Source: Spirosoma radiotolerans (GTDB taxonomy: Bacteria; Bacteroidota; Bacteroidia; Cytophagales; Spirosomataceae). From it: DNA of 64,000 bases. Below the pieces are notes generated by a model. It ran no database searches. It was not told where the DNA came from and saw only the letters and a program-made list of their open reading frames with translations. The stretch is taken from assembly GCF_000974425.1 (NCBI RefSeq), contig NZ_CP010429.1, positions 4,883,501-4,947,500 on the forward strand, written 5' to 3'. A program made the position numbers and the translations under genes. Positions 34,054 to 43,213 of the stretch are shown here, piece after piece (position 1 is the stretch's first letter; the number at the start of each line of letters is the position of its first letter).

Positions 34054-36374
34054 GCATCGTATTTTATGTGCAGCCGCAACGCTTTCAGGTTGGAAACGCC
34101 TTGGAGGGGCTCTATATCCAGGTATTCCATGTCTGGCTGTAGTAGACCGCGCTCCTGTAGTTCAGCAATAAATGGCAGATAATCTGTCAATTCCATACTA
34201 TGGCTGTAAACCACGGCAATGGTGTCGGGTTGCGTCAGGCGCTCGCGAGTACCGTCGATATAGGCCTTGTCGATCCGTTTCTTGAGTACTTCGTACCGAA
34301 TGCTATAGGATCCTTCTACGTCAAACCGGCGCTCGTCCTGCCGAAAAGCGATGTTAACAGGGTGCGTATGAACGAGAATCAATTGAGTCGTTTGCAGCGG
34401 TAAGGGCAGCAACGGAACCAGCCGATGCGTCAATTGGGCCATTTCCACCATCGACGTTAATTGCCATTCGGATAACCTTCGGCGGTAATCCTGATCAAAT
34501 GGTTGCATGGGAGCAATGGATTGGCCCACATAAACGGTGTACTCCATACCATCCGTTCGATACCGTTCGAGGTAGTGCGGATAAATGGCCTGTAACTTTT
34601 TTTCCTCCTGGTTAATGTAATCGTTTATCGTTGCATTGATCCAGTTCATGCTCCGCTCGTATACGTTCAGCGCGTAATTGAATTGTCCCGTCTGAGGATC
34701 AGTTCGGTTAAAATACTGCTGAAGCGAAACGCCCCACTCCTCCTCGTACGGCAGCAACTGCCGCAAAAAGGGGTGTAGCTCCTGCACCAGGAAATCAGTA
34801 ATATTTTGCTCATCATTAAAGTTAAGACTGGCTGCCAGCTTTGTCTGCCAGCGCTGACATTGAGTCAAAATCCGGTTGAAGTGATCTGTATCAGCGGGAA
34901 GTGGCATCTGGCTAAACAGTTCGTTCACAGCGGTCAGCTGATCCAGCAAATCCTGCCGAACGGCTTTGTGCCGCTCGATCGATGAGTCGCGAATGTCAAT
35001 AGCACCGTAATAGGGATACACCTGCGAAAATTCGACCCGCATACTGCTGCCTGTGGCGGCCAGGTTCTGCCTCGACCGCAATGCCTCCCAGGCAACTTCA
35101 TAAAACTTCCATTCGACAGCGGGTTGCAGCGACGTAAACTGCTTTTTTATCAGCCCTTCCAGTGTGTCATGAAACTGGCGCAACTGGTATCGCAGCAGTT
35201 CCTGGATCAAGGGCATGATACGCTCAATTTTCGTCAGGACCTCCTCATTGAGTGCATTACGATGCCGGCTACCCATTTCCAGAATACCGAGCACTTCATT
35301 GGTGGTCGTAATCGGATACATCAAAAAACTACGAATGCCTTTCTGATGCAGTAACGCCCGTTCTGGTTCGGGGATCCCATCAAGATCGGGAAACAGAATC
35401 GGGATCGAGTGCTGAATAAAGTTTTGTATTTTTTGCTGGGCCGTCGTATCGCTAATAGCTCCCCGGAAATTGCTACTGGAGTGGCGCAGAAAAACACTTC
35501 GCGAACGTAGCTCAGGATGATCAACAAATAATCCATTCACCTGCGGCAACGGAACAATACTGATCTGAAGATCAGGTTCTCCGCATAAATTACGTAACGC
35601 TTTTTCAAACCGTTGGTAAATAGCGGCTTCGGTGTCTGATTGAAGATGGGCGAATACCTCCTGCAACTGCTGGATAGTCTGCGCTTCGGTTATATCCTCG
35701 ATTCTAAAAAACGCAAAACCCTCAAAGATGAAGTCACTGACGACTAAAGGATCGGCTACCGGAGGCATTTTAGTAATACCATTGGCAAAGTCAACCCAGG
35801 CACGCTGCAACGGGGGCACTACTCCATTGGCCCTCACGTTCATGAACGATAGGTTCACATCCATCCGGTAAGACCTCGTTAGCCCATTTACGTCGCGCTG
35901 GAAGTCAACAGAAAGAACGGCCTGCTTGGTCGTTCGGATGCCGTAGATTTTTTCCAGAATGAGCTGATAAATTAAAAGTTGTTTGTTTGTGGTTTTGGCG
36001 TGATCACGTAACCCGACTAACAGATCCGGGAACTGCTGGGCTAGGTCTGAAAATGCGTTTGACTGGTAATACATCGTCAGAGGCTGAGGCAGGCCGAACG
36101 CAAAGGGTATGTTCTGGCTTGAGCCCGTCAAGGGTAATACCGCAACCGTTGCCAGTTGAAAGAGCTCCTTGAGCTGGTCGGCATCCAACAAATCGGTTGG
36201 TCTATCGGACAGTGAAACGGGCGTAAACTGGTCAATCAGATAGCTGTAGAACTGGGCAAGGGCGGTGGAGGGTGCCTCATTACGCTGATCGTTCAGATAG
36301 TCTACAAATGGCTGAAAGGATAACTGAAAAGTAATCGGCGGGCCAACCTGATCAATATCGTACAATGGTTCCAT
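34044..36374 (-). CDS. GAF-domain protein of unknown function
   Basis: A 776-residue cytoplasmic protein with no signal peptide or membrane segment. A GAF-like region lies near residues 290-440 ('RSVFLRHSSSNFRGAISDTTAQQKIQNFIQHS', 'GIRSFLMYPITTTNEVLGILEMGSRHRNALNEEVLTKIERIMPLIQELLRYQ'), which reads as a ligand-binding sensor domain ending in a signalling helix. Residues 1-280 and 450-776 are mixed and helical, and I do not recognise them. No kinase, cyclase or DNA-binding domain is attached, so the output is unclear. It lies downstream of the orphan acyl carrier protein and the helical protein gene on the same strand, but with a gap of about 280 bases, so a separate transcript is likely. Confidence 0.7.
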   Translation of the reverse strand: MEPLYDIDQVGPPITFQLSFQPFVDYLNDQRNEAPSTALAQFYSYLIDQFTPVSLSDRPTDLLDADQLKELFQLATVAVLPLTGSSQNIPFAFGLPQPLTMYYQSNAFSDLAQQFPDLLVGLRDHAKTTNKQLLIYQLILEKIYGIRTTKQAVLSVDFQRDVNGLTRSYRMDVNLSFMNVRANGVVPPLQRAWVDFANGITKMPPVADPLVVSDFIFEGFAFFRIEDITEAQTIQQLQEVFAHLQSDTEAAIYQRFEKALRNLCGEPDLQISIVPLPQVNGLFVDHPELRSRSVFLRHSSSNFRGAISDTTAQQKIQNFIQHSIPILFPDLDGIPEPERALLHQKGIRSFLMYPITTTNEVLGILEMGSRHRNALNEEVLTKIERIMPLIQELLRYQLRQFHDTLEGLIKKQFTSLQPAVEWKFYEVAWEALRSRQNLAATGSSMRVEFSQVYPYYGAIDIRDSSIERHKAVRQDLLDQLTAVNELFSQMPLPADTDHFNRILTQCQRWQTKLAASLNFNDEQNITDFLVQELHPFLRQLLPYEEEWGVSLQQYFNRTDPQTGQFNYALNVYERSMNWINATINDYINQEEKKLQAIYPHYLERYRTDGMEYTVYVGQSIAPMQPFDQDYRRRLSEWQLTSMVEMAQLTHRLVPLLPLPLQTTQLILVHTHPVNIAFRQDERRFDVEGSYSIRYEVLKKRIDKAYIDGTRERLTQPDTIAVVYSHSMELTDYLPFIAELQERGLLQPDMEYLDIEPLQGVSNLKALRLHIKYDAVA

Positions 36375-36655
36375 GGCAATTCATGATTGGTATCGTGTAA
36401 GCTGGCATTTTATGAAGTAGGCCAGATCAGGTCGATACGGTAATGCCACAGGGCGGTAGCCAGACCGCCCTGTGGCATTTAAGCGAAACACATAAACAAT
36501 AGGATCAATTCCCAGTGGTGTTCTTCGTCTGGAGCCGAACACGTGAAAATGGGACAGGATTTAGGTAACTGAACTTTAACAAAGCTGATAATTCTGATCA
36601 ATAAACAACTAGGAGTACCAGCTTTGTCAGAGAATCCTGCTTAGTAACGAATATT
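36375..36655. other. intergenic region with two inverted repeats
   Basis: About 280 bases without a gene. ACAAAGCTG (36579-36587) and CAGCTTTGT (36619-36627) form an inverted repeat 31 bases apart, a weak terminator candidate for the upstream helical gene. The strong stem at 36442-36479 is listed separately. Confidence 0.5.
36442..36479. repeat. perfect 16-bp stem-loop upstream of the GAF gene
   Basis: AATGCCACAGGGCGGT (36442-36457) and ACCGCCCTGTGGCATT (36464-36479) are exact reverse complements around a 6-base loop. Neither strand has a T run after it. It lies about 68 bases before the GAF start codon, in a leader or promoter position, so a leader hairpin or a protein site is as likely as a terminator. 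Confidence 0.7.
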
Positions 36656-37159
36656 TTACTGATCACAAATCGGCAGAAATATCCTTTCTAAGGCCGAATA
36701 GGCCGGTTTCGCCAGTGATCTGTACGATTCTTCTATTTCGGAAAAGGTATCGGTCAACTCAGCAATCAGCGTTTGCATGGCTAAGTGCGCCTGTGCAAGT
36801 TTTCGGATAAGCTCTTCATTGGTTAGGTCAACCCGAAGTTGCGCCACTTTTTCGGTCAGCAAAAGGGCTAACTCACCAAAAAACTGACTGCGCTGGTGCA
36901 TACACTCGCGCAGGTACTGGCTCAATGGGCTAAGGTCGGCGTGTCTTTTCCCGATCTGAACAAGCTGACGGTCATAAGTACGGATAATGGACCTCGACAC
37001 CGTTACAAAATTTAACCAACGTTCATAATCGGCCAGAAGTACTGCTGTCGAGAGCTCTGAATGCGAAGTTTCCATTCGTTGATTGTTAAGACTTGTTAAA
37101 CGTTCTAGCCTATACGTTATCTTCTGTACGGTTGATGCATTACGTAAGCGAACCACCAT
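36656..37159 (-). CDS. hypothetical helical protein
   Basis: A protein of up to 167 residues, almost entirely helical and Leu/Gln/Glu-rich ('LADYERWLNFVTVSRSIIRTYDRQLVQIGKRHADLSPLSQYLRECMHQRSQFFGELALLLTEK'). No family is recognised and no membrane segment is seen. The start is uncertain: the ATG at 37159 overlaps the acyl carrier protein gene by 20 bases; an ATG at 37075 leaves a 64-base gap and removes an N-terminal basic segment. It is on the same strand as the acyl carrier protein and close to it, so the two are likely one operon. A four-helix-bundle or coiled-coil partner protein is a fair description; function is unknown. Confidence 0.6.
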   Translation of the reverse strand: MVVRLRNASTVQKITYRLERLTSLNNQRMETSHSELSTAVLLADYERWLNFVTVSRSIIRTYDRQLVQIGKRHADLSPLSQYLRECMHQRSQFFGELALLLTEKVAQLRVDLTNEELIRKLAQAHLAMQTLIAELTDTFSEIEESYRSLAKPAYSALERIFLPICDQ

Positions 37160-37400
37160 TGAAAATCACTTCGCCAGCAAGGTAGGTTTTTAACTGACCA
37201 ACTGTTTGAATACGCCACCAGTCTTCATCGGGAATACGAATGCTGAAACTGGTTTCAATCTGTAACATTAAATCGGTACTATCCAGCGAATCGAGGCCCA
37301 GATCCCGACTGAAATGGGCCTGGTCAGTAAGAGCGGTTACACTCAGGCCAATGCTGGTGAATACGTCCAGTAAGCGATTGTTTAGTTGTTGACGTGTCAT
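37140..37400 (-). CDS. orphan acyl carrier protein
   Basis: An 86-residue acyl carrier protein with the phosphopantetheine attachment motif 'GLDSLDSTDLM', Ser38 being the modified residue. The pattern is less acidic than fatty-acid ACPs and contains two Trp ('DEDWWRI'), which favours a specialised carrier over the AcpP of fatty acid synthesis. It lies alone, between the RND operon and a helical protein gene, with no ketosynthase or other acyl enzyme nearby. The only other acyl-activating gene in the window, the LuxE-like protein at 53479, is 16 kb away. Confidence 0.85.
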   Translation of the reverse strand: MTRQQLNNRLLDVFTSIGLSVTALTDQAHFSRDLGLDSLDSTDLMLQIETSFSIRIPDEDWWRIQTVGQLKTYLAGEVIFNGGSLT

Positions 37401-37450
37401 GATGGCAACTGATAATTAAATGTTTACAGAGTTACACGAAGCACTTAATA

Positions 37451-37479
37451 CGACCGGTTACTGAAATAGTAACCGGTCG
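37451..37479 (-). terminator. hairpin after the RND transporter gene
   Basis: CGACCGGTTAC (37451-37461) pairs exactly with GTAACCGGTCG (37469-37479). It lies 10 bases beyond the transporter stop and probably ends the efflux operon. The following minus-strand sequence is TATTAAG, only a weak T tract. Confidence 0.65.
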
Positions 37480-37488
37480 ATTGAATTT

Positions 37489-40400
37489 TTAATGAACGGG
37501 CTCGGCAACAGTCACCGGCTGATCATTAGCCCTCTTTGCCTTACCACGGAAGCTGGCCCATTTTTCCTGTATCCGGTCGACGATGTAATACATCATCGGT
37601 ACCAGAAAAATCGTCAGGATCATCGAACTACTCAGGCCGCCAATCAAGACCCAGGCCAGCGAGTTTTTCCACTCAGCACCCATCCCTTTGGCCGTGGCAA
37701 TGGGAATCATTCCAATCACCATAGCGATGGTCGTCATCAGAATGGGGCGTAAGCGTTCTTCACCGGCATGCAGGATAGCGGCCCGAAAAGGTACGCCTTC
37801 GGCTTTCTGCTGGTTGGCAAAATCGACGATCAGAATGGCATTTTTTATCACCAGACCAATCAGCATCAGGAAACCCAGCATGGAGAAGATACCAATGTCG
37901 GACGAGGTAAGCGCCAGTACGAGCAGGGCGCCGACCACCGCCACCGGCACGGAGAACATAACCACAAACGGATAGATAAAGCTGTCGTAAAGCAGTACCA
38001 TGATAAAGTAAACCAGCATCAGACCGATCAGCATCGCCAGCCCCAGCGAGCCGAAGCCATCGTCCTGATTTTTGGCATCGCCACCCCAACTCACCGAGAT
38101 ACCGGCGGGCATTGGATTTCTGATCAAATCGGCCCGAATCGCACTAATCAGCGTACCTGATCCGGTACCCAGCATATTGGCCGTAATCGTTACGGCCGAA
38201 CGCCGATTTTTCCGTTCCAGCAGTGAAGGGGCATTGCTTAGGCTTACGTTGGCAAACTCAGCCAGACGTACCGAACGGTTGGCCGTGGGACTGAAGAAGT
38301 TGATGCTTTTCACGTCATCCGGATTCTTCCGATCAAAGGCATCGAGCATCACACGGATGTCGTAATCTTCACCCTTATCGCGAAACTTAGAATCGTCGTT
38401 CCCTGCAAATGCATTTTGCAGCGTTCCACCCACGGTCGCTATGTCGAGTCCTAACTTGGCCATTTTCTCGCGGTCTATTTCGACCCGAACCTCCGGGTTA
38501 CCCGACTCGATGGATACGTTTACGTCGTTGGCACCCGGTGTTTTGGCGATACGGTTCGCCAGATTCTGAGCGGCTTCCAGATTTTGATTCAGATCGTCGC
38601 CACTGAGGAAAATCTCGATAGGCGACCCGGTGTTCACCATACCTATGATGGATGAGTTGAATTCGATGGCCGGAAAACGGGCCTCCAACTCCTTCCGAAC
38701 GTTGATCATGTACTGTTCTGTAGGTACGTTACCGGGCCGTTCGCTGGCTTCGGCTATTTGTACTGTTAGCTCAGTCCGGTTCGTTTCGCCCTGCCCGGTA
38801 CTGTTGACACCCGTACTGGCTCCGCCCACATTGGCAAATATGTTTTGTACTTCCGGCTTCTTTTGAAGGTATTCTTCAATGCGTCGGGCTGTCAGGTTGT
38901 TTTGTTGAAGCGACGCACTTTTGTCGATTTTCATGGTCAGCAGAAACTTACCCTGATCACCCTGTGCAACGAATTGCGAACCGATAATTCCCAGACTCAT
39001 TACCCAGGCAGTGGCCGCAAAAATGGCAATCAGAATACCCGTGAAAGCCAGTTTGTGGCTTAATACCCACTCCAGACTGCCACGATACCATTTGGTCAGA
39101 CTCGTTAATTGCCGTTCAAACCAGAGCAGAAACGCCTGAAAAGGATTTTTCGGATTCAGGGTTTCGAGTTTGGCCAACCGCGAGGTCATCCAGGGAGTTA
39201 GCGTGAAACTGGCCAGCAAGCTTACCATCGTAGCAAAGGCCACTGTCAGCGAAAACTGGCGCAGTAAGTCGGCAATGACCGAGTTCACGAACGTAATCGG
39301 AACGAACACCACCACAATGACCAGTGTGATGGCGACGGCGGCAAAACCAATTTCTTTCATTCCGTCCAGCGTAGCCTGCCAGCGATTTTTCCGACCCGTC
39401 GGACCGTCCATTTCCATATGTCGCTGAATGTTTTCCAGCACCACAATTGAGTCATCGACCAGAATCCCGATTACCAGCGATAGGGCCAGCAGGGTCATCA
39501 GATTGAGCGAATAGCCCATCACGTACATGAACAGGAAAGCGGAAATCAGCGATGCCGGTACGGATACCATTACGATAAAGGCGTTCCGTAGGCTGTGCAG
39601 AAAGAGCAGCATCACAATGGCAACCAGGGCAATGGCCAGAAACAAATCGTGCGTAACGGCTTCGACAGACGCCAGCGTGGTGATGCTGGTATCGTCGGCT
39701 ATAACAAACTTCACATGGTCTTTGGCATTTTCTTTTGAGATTACAGCCAGCTTTTCCTGCACTAATCGACTGATATCGACCGCATTGGCATCGGATTGTT
39801 TTTTAATGAATATACCGATACCATTTTGTCCATTGTAACGGCTGATACTGGTTGGTTCAGTCAGGCCGTCGGTTACGTCAGCTACGTCGCCCACGCGAAT
39901 GGGGCTACCATTGGGCCGGCCGGCCGATGCAGGGGTTACAATCACCAGCTTCCGGATATCGTCCAGCGAATGGAATTTACCCGCCAATCGCAGCGTCATG
40001 TTCTCGGTCGTACTCTTCACTTTCCCCGTCGGGAAATCGACATTGGCCTGGTTGATGGCCTGCGTGACCTGCAGGAGCGACAGGCCGTAGTAGTTCAACT
40101 TATCGTCATTGACGTTGACACGAATCTCACGCTTATCGCCACCTACCATTGTAATTTCGGCAACACCGCCAATTTGTTGAAGCTGGGGCAAATACCGGTC
40201 TTCCATCTGTTGGTAGAAAACTTCGTTCGGCAGCGTCGATGTTGCCAGCAGTTGCATAATTGGCTGATCGCTAGGCGATATCTTAGCCAGCGAAGGGGTC
40301 TCTGCATCCTCTGGCAGATCGCTTTGCATTTTGTTGATTTCCCGCTGTGCGTCCTGCATGGCCAGCTCAATATCGGTTCCCGCCTTGAGCTGAACGATAA

Positions 40401-40671
40401 CAACCGATGCGTTCTCGTACGAGTTGGATTTTATGTCGTCCAGATTATCCAGTCCCGACATCGCATCCTCAATCTTTTTACTGACTTCGGTTTCCACCTC
40501 CGACGGTGCGGCTCCTGGATATACCGTAGTAATTGTGATGGTTGGCACCGAAAATTCCGGCAGCAACTCGTAGCTCAGCAGTTTATAGCTGAACAGGCCA
40601 CCAATGGTCAATACCGCAAACAGAACGATAATGAGCGAAGGGCGTTTGATGATCGTTTCTACAAAATTCAT
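37489..40671 (-). CDS. RND efflux transporter, AcrB/MexB-like inner membrane subunit
   Basis: A 1060-residue proton-driven pump subunit with the RND layout of 12 transmembrane segments and two large periplasmic loops. Recognisable parts are 'FVETIIKRPSLIIVLFAVLTIGGLFSYKLL', 'VYPGAAPSEVETEVSKKIEDAMSGLDNL' and 'LSLVIGILVDDSIVVLENIQRHME' with the paired Asp residues of the proton relay. It continues with 'GAEWKNSLAWVLIGGLSSSMILTIFLVPMMYYI'. The tail after the last segment is short and charged. It is the last gene of the tetR-tolC-hlyD-RND operon and is spaced 82 bases from the adaptor gene. Substrates cannot be predicted; drug, dye or metal efflux are all possible. Confidence 0.95.
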   Translation of the reverse strand: MNFVETIIKRPSLIIVLFAVLTIGGLFSYKLLSYELLPEFSVPTITITTVYPGAAPSEVETEVSKKIEDAMSGLDNLDDIKSNSYENASVVIVQLKAGTDIELAMQDAQREINKMQSDLPEDAETPSLAKISPSDQPIMQLLATSTLPNEVFYQQMEDRYLPQLQQIGGVAEITMVGGDKREIRVNVNDDKLNYYGLSLLQVTQAINQANVDFPTGKVKSTTENMTLRLAGKFHSLDDIRKLVIVTPASAGRPNGSPIRVGDVADVTDGLTEPTSISRYNGQNGIGIFIKKQSDANAVDISRLVQEKLAVISKENAKDHVKFVIADDTSITTLASVEAVTHDLFLAIALVAIVMLLFLHSLRNAFIVMVSVPASLISAFLFMYVMGYSLNLMTLLALSLVIGILVDDSIVVLENIQRHMEMDGPTGRKNRWQATLDGMKEIGFAAVAITLVIVVVFVPITFVNSVIADLLRQFSLTVAFATMVSLLASFTLTPWMTSRLAKLETLNPKNPFQAFLLWFERQLTSLTKWYRGSLEWVLSHKLAFTGILIAIFAATAWVMSLGIIGSQFVAQGDQGKFLLTMKIDKSASLQQNNLTARRIEEYLQKKPEVQNIFANVGGASTGVNSTGQGETNRTELTVQIAEASERPGNVPTEQYMINVRKELEARFPAIEFNSSIIGMVNTGSPIEIFLSGDDLNQNLEAAQNLANRIAKTPGANDVNVSIESGNPEVRVEIDREKMAKLGLDIATVGGTLQNAFAGNDDSKFRDKGEDYDIRVMLDAFDRKNPDDVKSINFFSPTANRSVRLAEFANVSLSNAPSLLERKNRRSAVTITANMLGTGSGTLISAIRADLIRNPMPAGISVSWGGDAKNQDDGFGSLGLAMLIGLMLVYFIMVLLYDSFIYPFVVMFSVPVAVVGALLVLALTSSDIGIFSMLGFLMLIGLVIKNAILIVDFANQQKAEGVPFRAAILHAGEERLRPILMTTIAMVIGMIPIATAKGMGAEWKNSLAWVLIGGLSSSMILTIFLVPMMYYIVDRIQEKWASFRGKAKRANDQPVTVAEPVH

Positions 40672-40753
40672 TCGTCAAACAGTCAAAGAGTGAATGTGCG
40701 AAAGAGCGAGTGCCGAAATGAGGTTGCACTCATTCACTCTTTCGCTCTTTAAA

Positions 40754-41803
40754 TTATTGGGCGACAACCGGGGTGCCGTTTTGTAGGTTGATCTGACCGC
40801 TCGTAACCACCTGATCGCCTGAATGCAGCCCCTTCGTTATTTCGTAATATTCATTCGTTGTTGTACCTATCTCCACGGATTTCAGCACGGCCTTACCATT
40901 TTCAACTACGTAAATCTGCGGCTGTTTTGCCGATCCGAGGATAGCCTGACGAGGAACGGCTAAGGCTTGTGTCTTCAATTTATCGGTATTGGCAATTGAG
41001 CCATACATACCTGCTTTTAATGGGTGCTTACCGGAGTTATTCACCGTAATCTCAACGGGATAGTTGTGGGCCGCGTCGCCCTGAGCCGCAATCATCGAAA
41101 CCCGTCCGGTGAAGTTCGCATTAGGATATACTTCGGTTAATACAGCGATCGACTGTCCCGTACGGAATTGGTTAATTGCTTTTTCGGGCACATCAACGAC
41201 CAGTTTCAGCGACGAAATATCCGTGATTTTCGCAATCGGCGAGCCAATAGAGACAACTGAGCCTTTTTCAACCATTTTCTCGGTAATGATCCCCGCAAAA
41301 GGAGCCGTGATGGTGGTGTTGGCAATCTGCTTTTTAAGTTGTTTGATTTGTGCTTCGGTAGCCCGAATATTCAGTTGGGCCCGCTCTACGTTGACGGCTG
41401 GGGTAGCGTCTCCTTTCACCAGGTTCTCATACCGCTTGAGGTCATTCTGGTAGCCTTCCAGGGTCACCTGCAATCCTTCTACCTGATAGCGAAGTTGCTC
41501 ATCGTCCAGTTTGGCAAGCAGGCGGCCCGTTCCAACAAGCTGGCCTTCTTCAAAAGGCAATTGAATGATCTGTCCGCCTGCCTGGGGCCGGATTTCAACC
41601 TCGCGGTTTGGCGAAAAAGAACCTAAAAATTCGGTTTCCTGCGCCAGGTTGCGCAATTCGGCAATGGCTGTGCGTACTCCTACTTTCTGGTCAGGGTTGG
41701 GTTTGTAGATTTTCGCTTCTACTTCTTTCTTATTCGTCAGAAGTGTCCAGGCGGTTAGACCGAGCGTTCCGACCAGAGCAAGTACGATAACAATGCGTTT
41801 CAT
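40754..41803 (-). CDS. efflux RND periplasmic adaptor (HlyD/AcrA family)
   Basis: A 349-residue membrane-fusion protein that bridges the RND pump and the TolC channel. An N-terminal hydrophobic anchor (about 3-22, 'RIVIVLALVGTLGLTAWTLL') is followed by a half biotinyl-lipoyl motif 'GQIIQLPFEEGQLVGTGRLLAKLD'. Next come a helical hairpin ('LEGYQNDLKRYENLVKGDATPAVNVERAQLNIRATEAQIKQLKKQI') and the second half 'NTTITAPFAGIITEKMVEKGSVVSIGSPIAKITD'. The C-terminal part carries the beta-barrel and membrane-proximal domains ('VPRQAILGSAKQPQIYVVENGKAVLKSVEIG'). It sits 82 bases upstream of the pump gene and 18 bases after the TolC-type gene stop. Confidence 0.95.
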   Translation of the reverse strand: MKRIVIVLALVGTLGLTAWTLLTNKKEVEAKIYKPNPDQKVGVRTAIAELRNLAQETEFLGSFSPNREVEIRPQAGGQIIQLPFEEGQLVGTGRLLAKLDDEQLRYQVEGLQVTLEGYQNDLKRYENLVKGDATPAVNVERAQLNIRATEAQIKQLKKQIANTTITAPFAGIITEKMVEKGSVVSIGSPIAKITDISSLKLVVDVPEKAINQFRTGQSIAVLTEVYPNANFTGRVSMIAAQGDAAHNYPVEITVNNSGKHPLKAGMYGSIANTDKLKTQALAVPRQAILGSAKQPQIYVVENGKAVLKSVEIGTTTNEYYEITKGLHSGDQVVTSGQINLQNGTPVVAQ

Positions 41804-41821
41804 AATCTTGACAGGTTGTGT

Positions 41822-43150
41822 TTATTGTTTAGTAGCAATGAGATTGCCCGTGGCTTTCTTCCAGTCGAGTTCGGCTGAACGGAACTTCACGAGTGTGCTT
41901 AAGTAGTTGTTTTGTGCATTATGGAGTTCGTCTTCGGTTTGAATCACCTCACTCACACTCACGGTACCTTCCTTGAACTGCAGCTGTGTCTGGCTATAGA
42001 TTTTTTCGGCCAGACTAACCTGCGCGCCATTCGTTGTCAGGTTTCGTTGTTCTACCAGCAGTTTATTCCTGGCATTCGTGATGTCCATCGTAATAGACTC
42101 ACGGGTTTGCTGTAGTTGCGTATCGAGTTTCTGATTGTCGAGCCGCTTTTGCGTCAGCTTCGCTTTTCGGGCAAATCCATCAAATACGCTCCAGTTGAGT
42201 TGTAGCCCCAGCCAGTAGCCCGGTACATTTTTGATGTATGAATACTCACCACCCGTTGCATACACGGTGCTGTTGGCAACGCCATAAGCCGATACGATGG
42301 GCATAAAACCAGCTTTAATGTTTTGCTGATCCAGGCTATTGAGTGCTTTCTGCCGATCCAGCAGCAGCAAATCAGTTCGGTTAATGGCTGGTGCGTCCAG
42401 TGTGACCGCCGGAATGGTTTCGTCAATGGTTGTCTGAACCGTAAGCGGCTCCGACTGGGGCGTTCCGGTCAGATACTTCAGCATATTGAGCAATTGATTG
42501 TAGGTAGCCTGCAGCGACTCGATCTGTGTTTCGGACGCTGTTTTGCTCAACCGCAGCCGGTCGACATCTACGCCTTTCGCCAGTTGATTCTGCCGTTGCA
42601 GGTCGGTGATCTGAATCAGCCGATCCGACGAGACAATGTTCCGGCGCAGGAAAGCCATTTGCTGTACTGTCGTTTGCAGGTTGTAATACGTGGCGGCCAC
42701 ATTATAAGCAACGTCTTCTTTTGTTTGCCGGGTTTGCAGCGTCGATACCTCCCGACTCGTTTTGGCGGCCTTCAACCCAATCGTCAGAGATGGATTATAA
42801 ATTGCCTGCGACGCCTGCACGGACGTGGAGAGATTGTAAGGCAATCCGAAGGCAAGCACCTGATACGTTCCTTCCTGCCCGCCAAAAGCCGATGCGGGTA
42901 CGACTTGTCCAGGAATTTTCAGATACCGTTTGTAATCACCTGTCAGGTTAACTAATGGCAGAGCCCCGGCTTTTACTTCGGCGATCCGGGCTTCTGTTTT
43001 CGCTTCGTCAAATCGGGCAGCCTGAACACTCAGGTTGTTAGTCAGCGCCTTATCAATCAATTGCTCGAGCGTAAGGCTTTGGCCCTGAGCGGCCAAACTA
43101 AGCAACAGGCTTAAGGCACTTAACACTTTCGTTAACGGCTTCATGTTCAT
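41822..43150 (-). CDS. TolC-family outer membrane efflux protein
   Basis: A 442-residue outer-membrane channel protein. The signal peptide ends at 'LAAQGQ' (about residue 24). The body has the two internally similar halves of TolC proteins ('SLTLEQLIDKALTNNLSVQAARFDEAKTEARIAEVKAGALPLVNLTGDYKRY', then 'LDAPAINRTDLLLLDRQKALNSLDQQNIKAGFMPIVSAYG') and long coiled-coil helices. The end is 'DELHNAQNNYLSTLVKFRSAELDWKKATGNL'. ATG codons at 43150 and 43144 could both start it. It is the first structural gene after tetR, separated by 63 bases that contain operator-like repeats. Confidence 0.95.
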   Translation of the reverse strand: MNMKPLTKVLSALSLLLSLAAQGQSLTLEQLIDKALTNNLSVQAARFDEAKTEARIAEVKAGALPLVNLTGDYKRYLKIPGQVVPASAFGGQEGTYQVLAFGLPYNLSTSVQASQAIYNPSLTIGLKAAKTSREVSTLQTRQTKEDVAYNVAATYYNLQTTVQQMAFLRRNIVSSDRLIQITDLQRQNQLAKGVDVDRLRLSKTASETQIESLQATYNQLLNMLKYLTGTPQSEPLTVQTTIDETIPAVTLDAPAINRTDLLLLDRQKALNSLDQQNIKAGFMPIVSAYGVANSTVYATGGEYSYIKNVPGYWLGLQLNWSVFDGFARKAKLTQKRLDNQKLDTQLQQTRESITMDITNARNKLLVEQRNLTTNGAQVSLAEKIYSQTQLQFKEGTVSVSEVIQTEDELHNAQNNYLSTLVKFRSAELDWKKATGNLIATKQ

Positions 43151-43160
43151 TTATCAGATT

Positions 43161-43200
43161 GATTTAACTAATCATTTAATTTAAACATTTGATTAAACGT
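43161..43200. promoter_or_regulatory. operator-like repeats in the tetR-tolC gap
   Basis: The gap between the tetR stop and the tolC start holds TAATCATTT (from 43169) and ATTTGATTAAA (43187-43197). The 11-mer ATTTGATTAAA is identical to one in the palindrome upstream of tetR (43913-43923). This suggests a second binding site for the encoded TetR repressor at the tolC side. Confidence 0.5.
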
Positions 43201-43213
43201 TGGGCAAAAAAAA

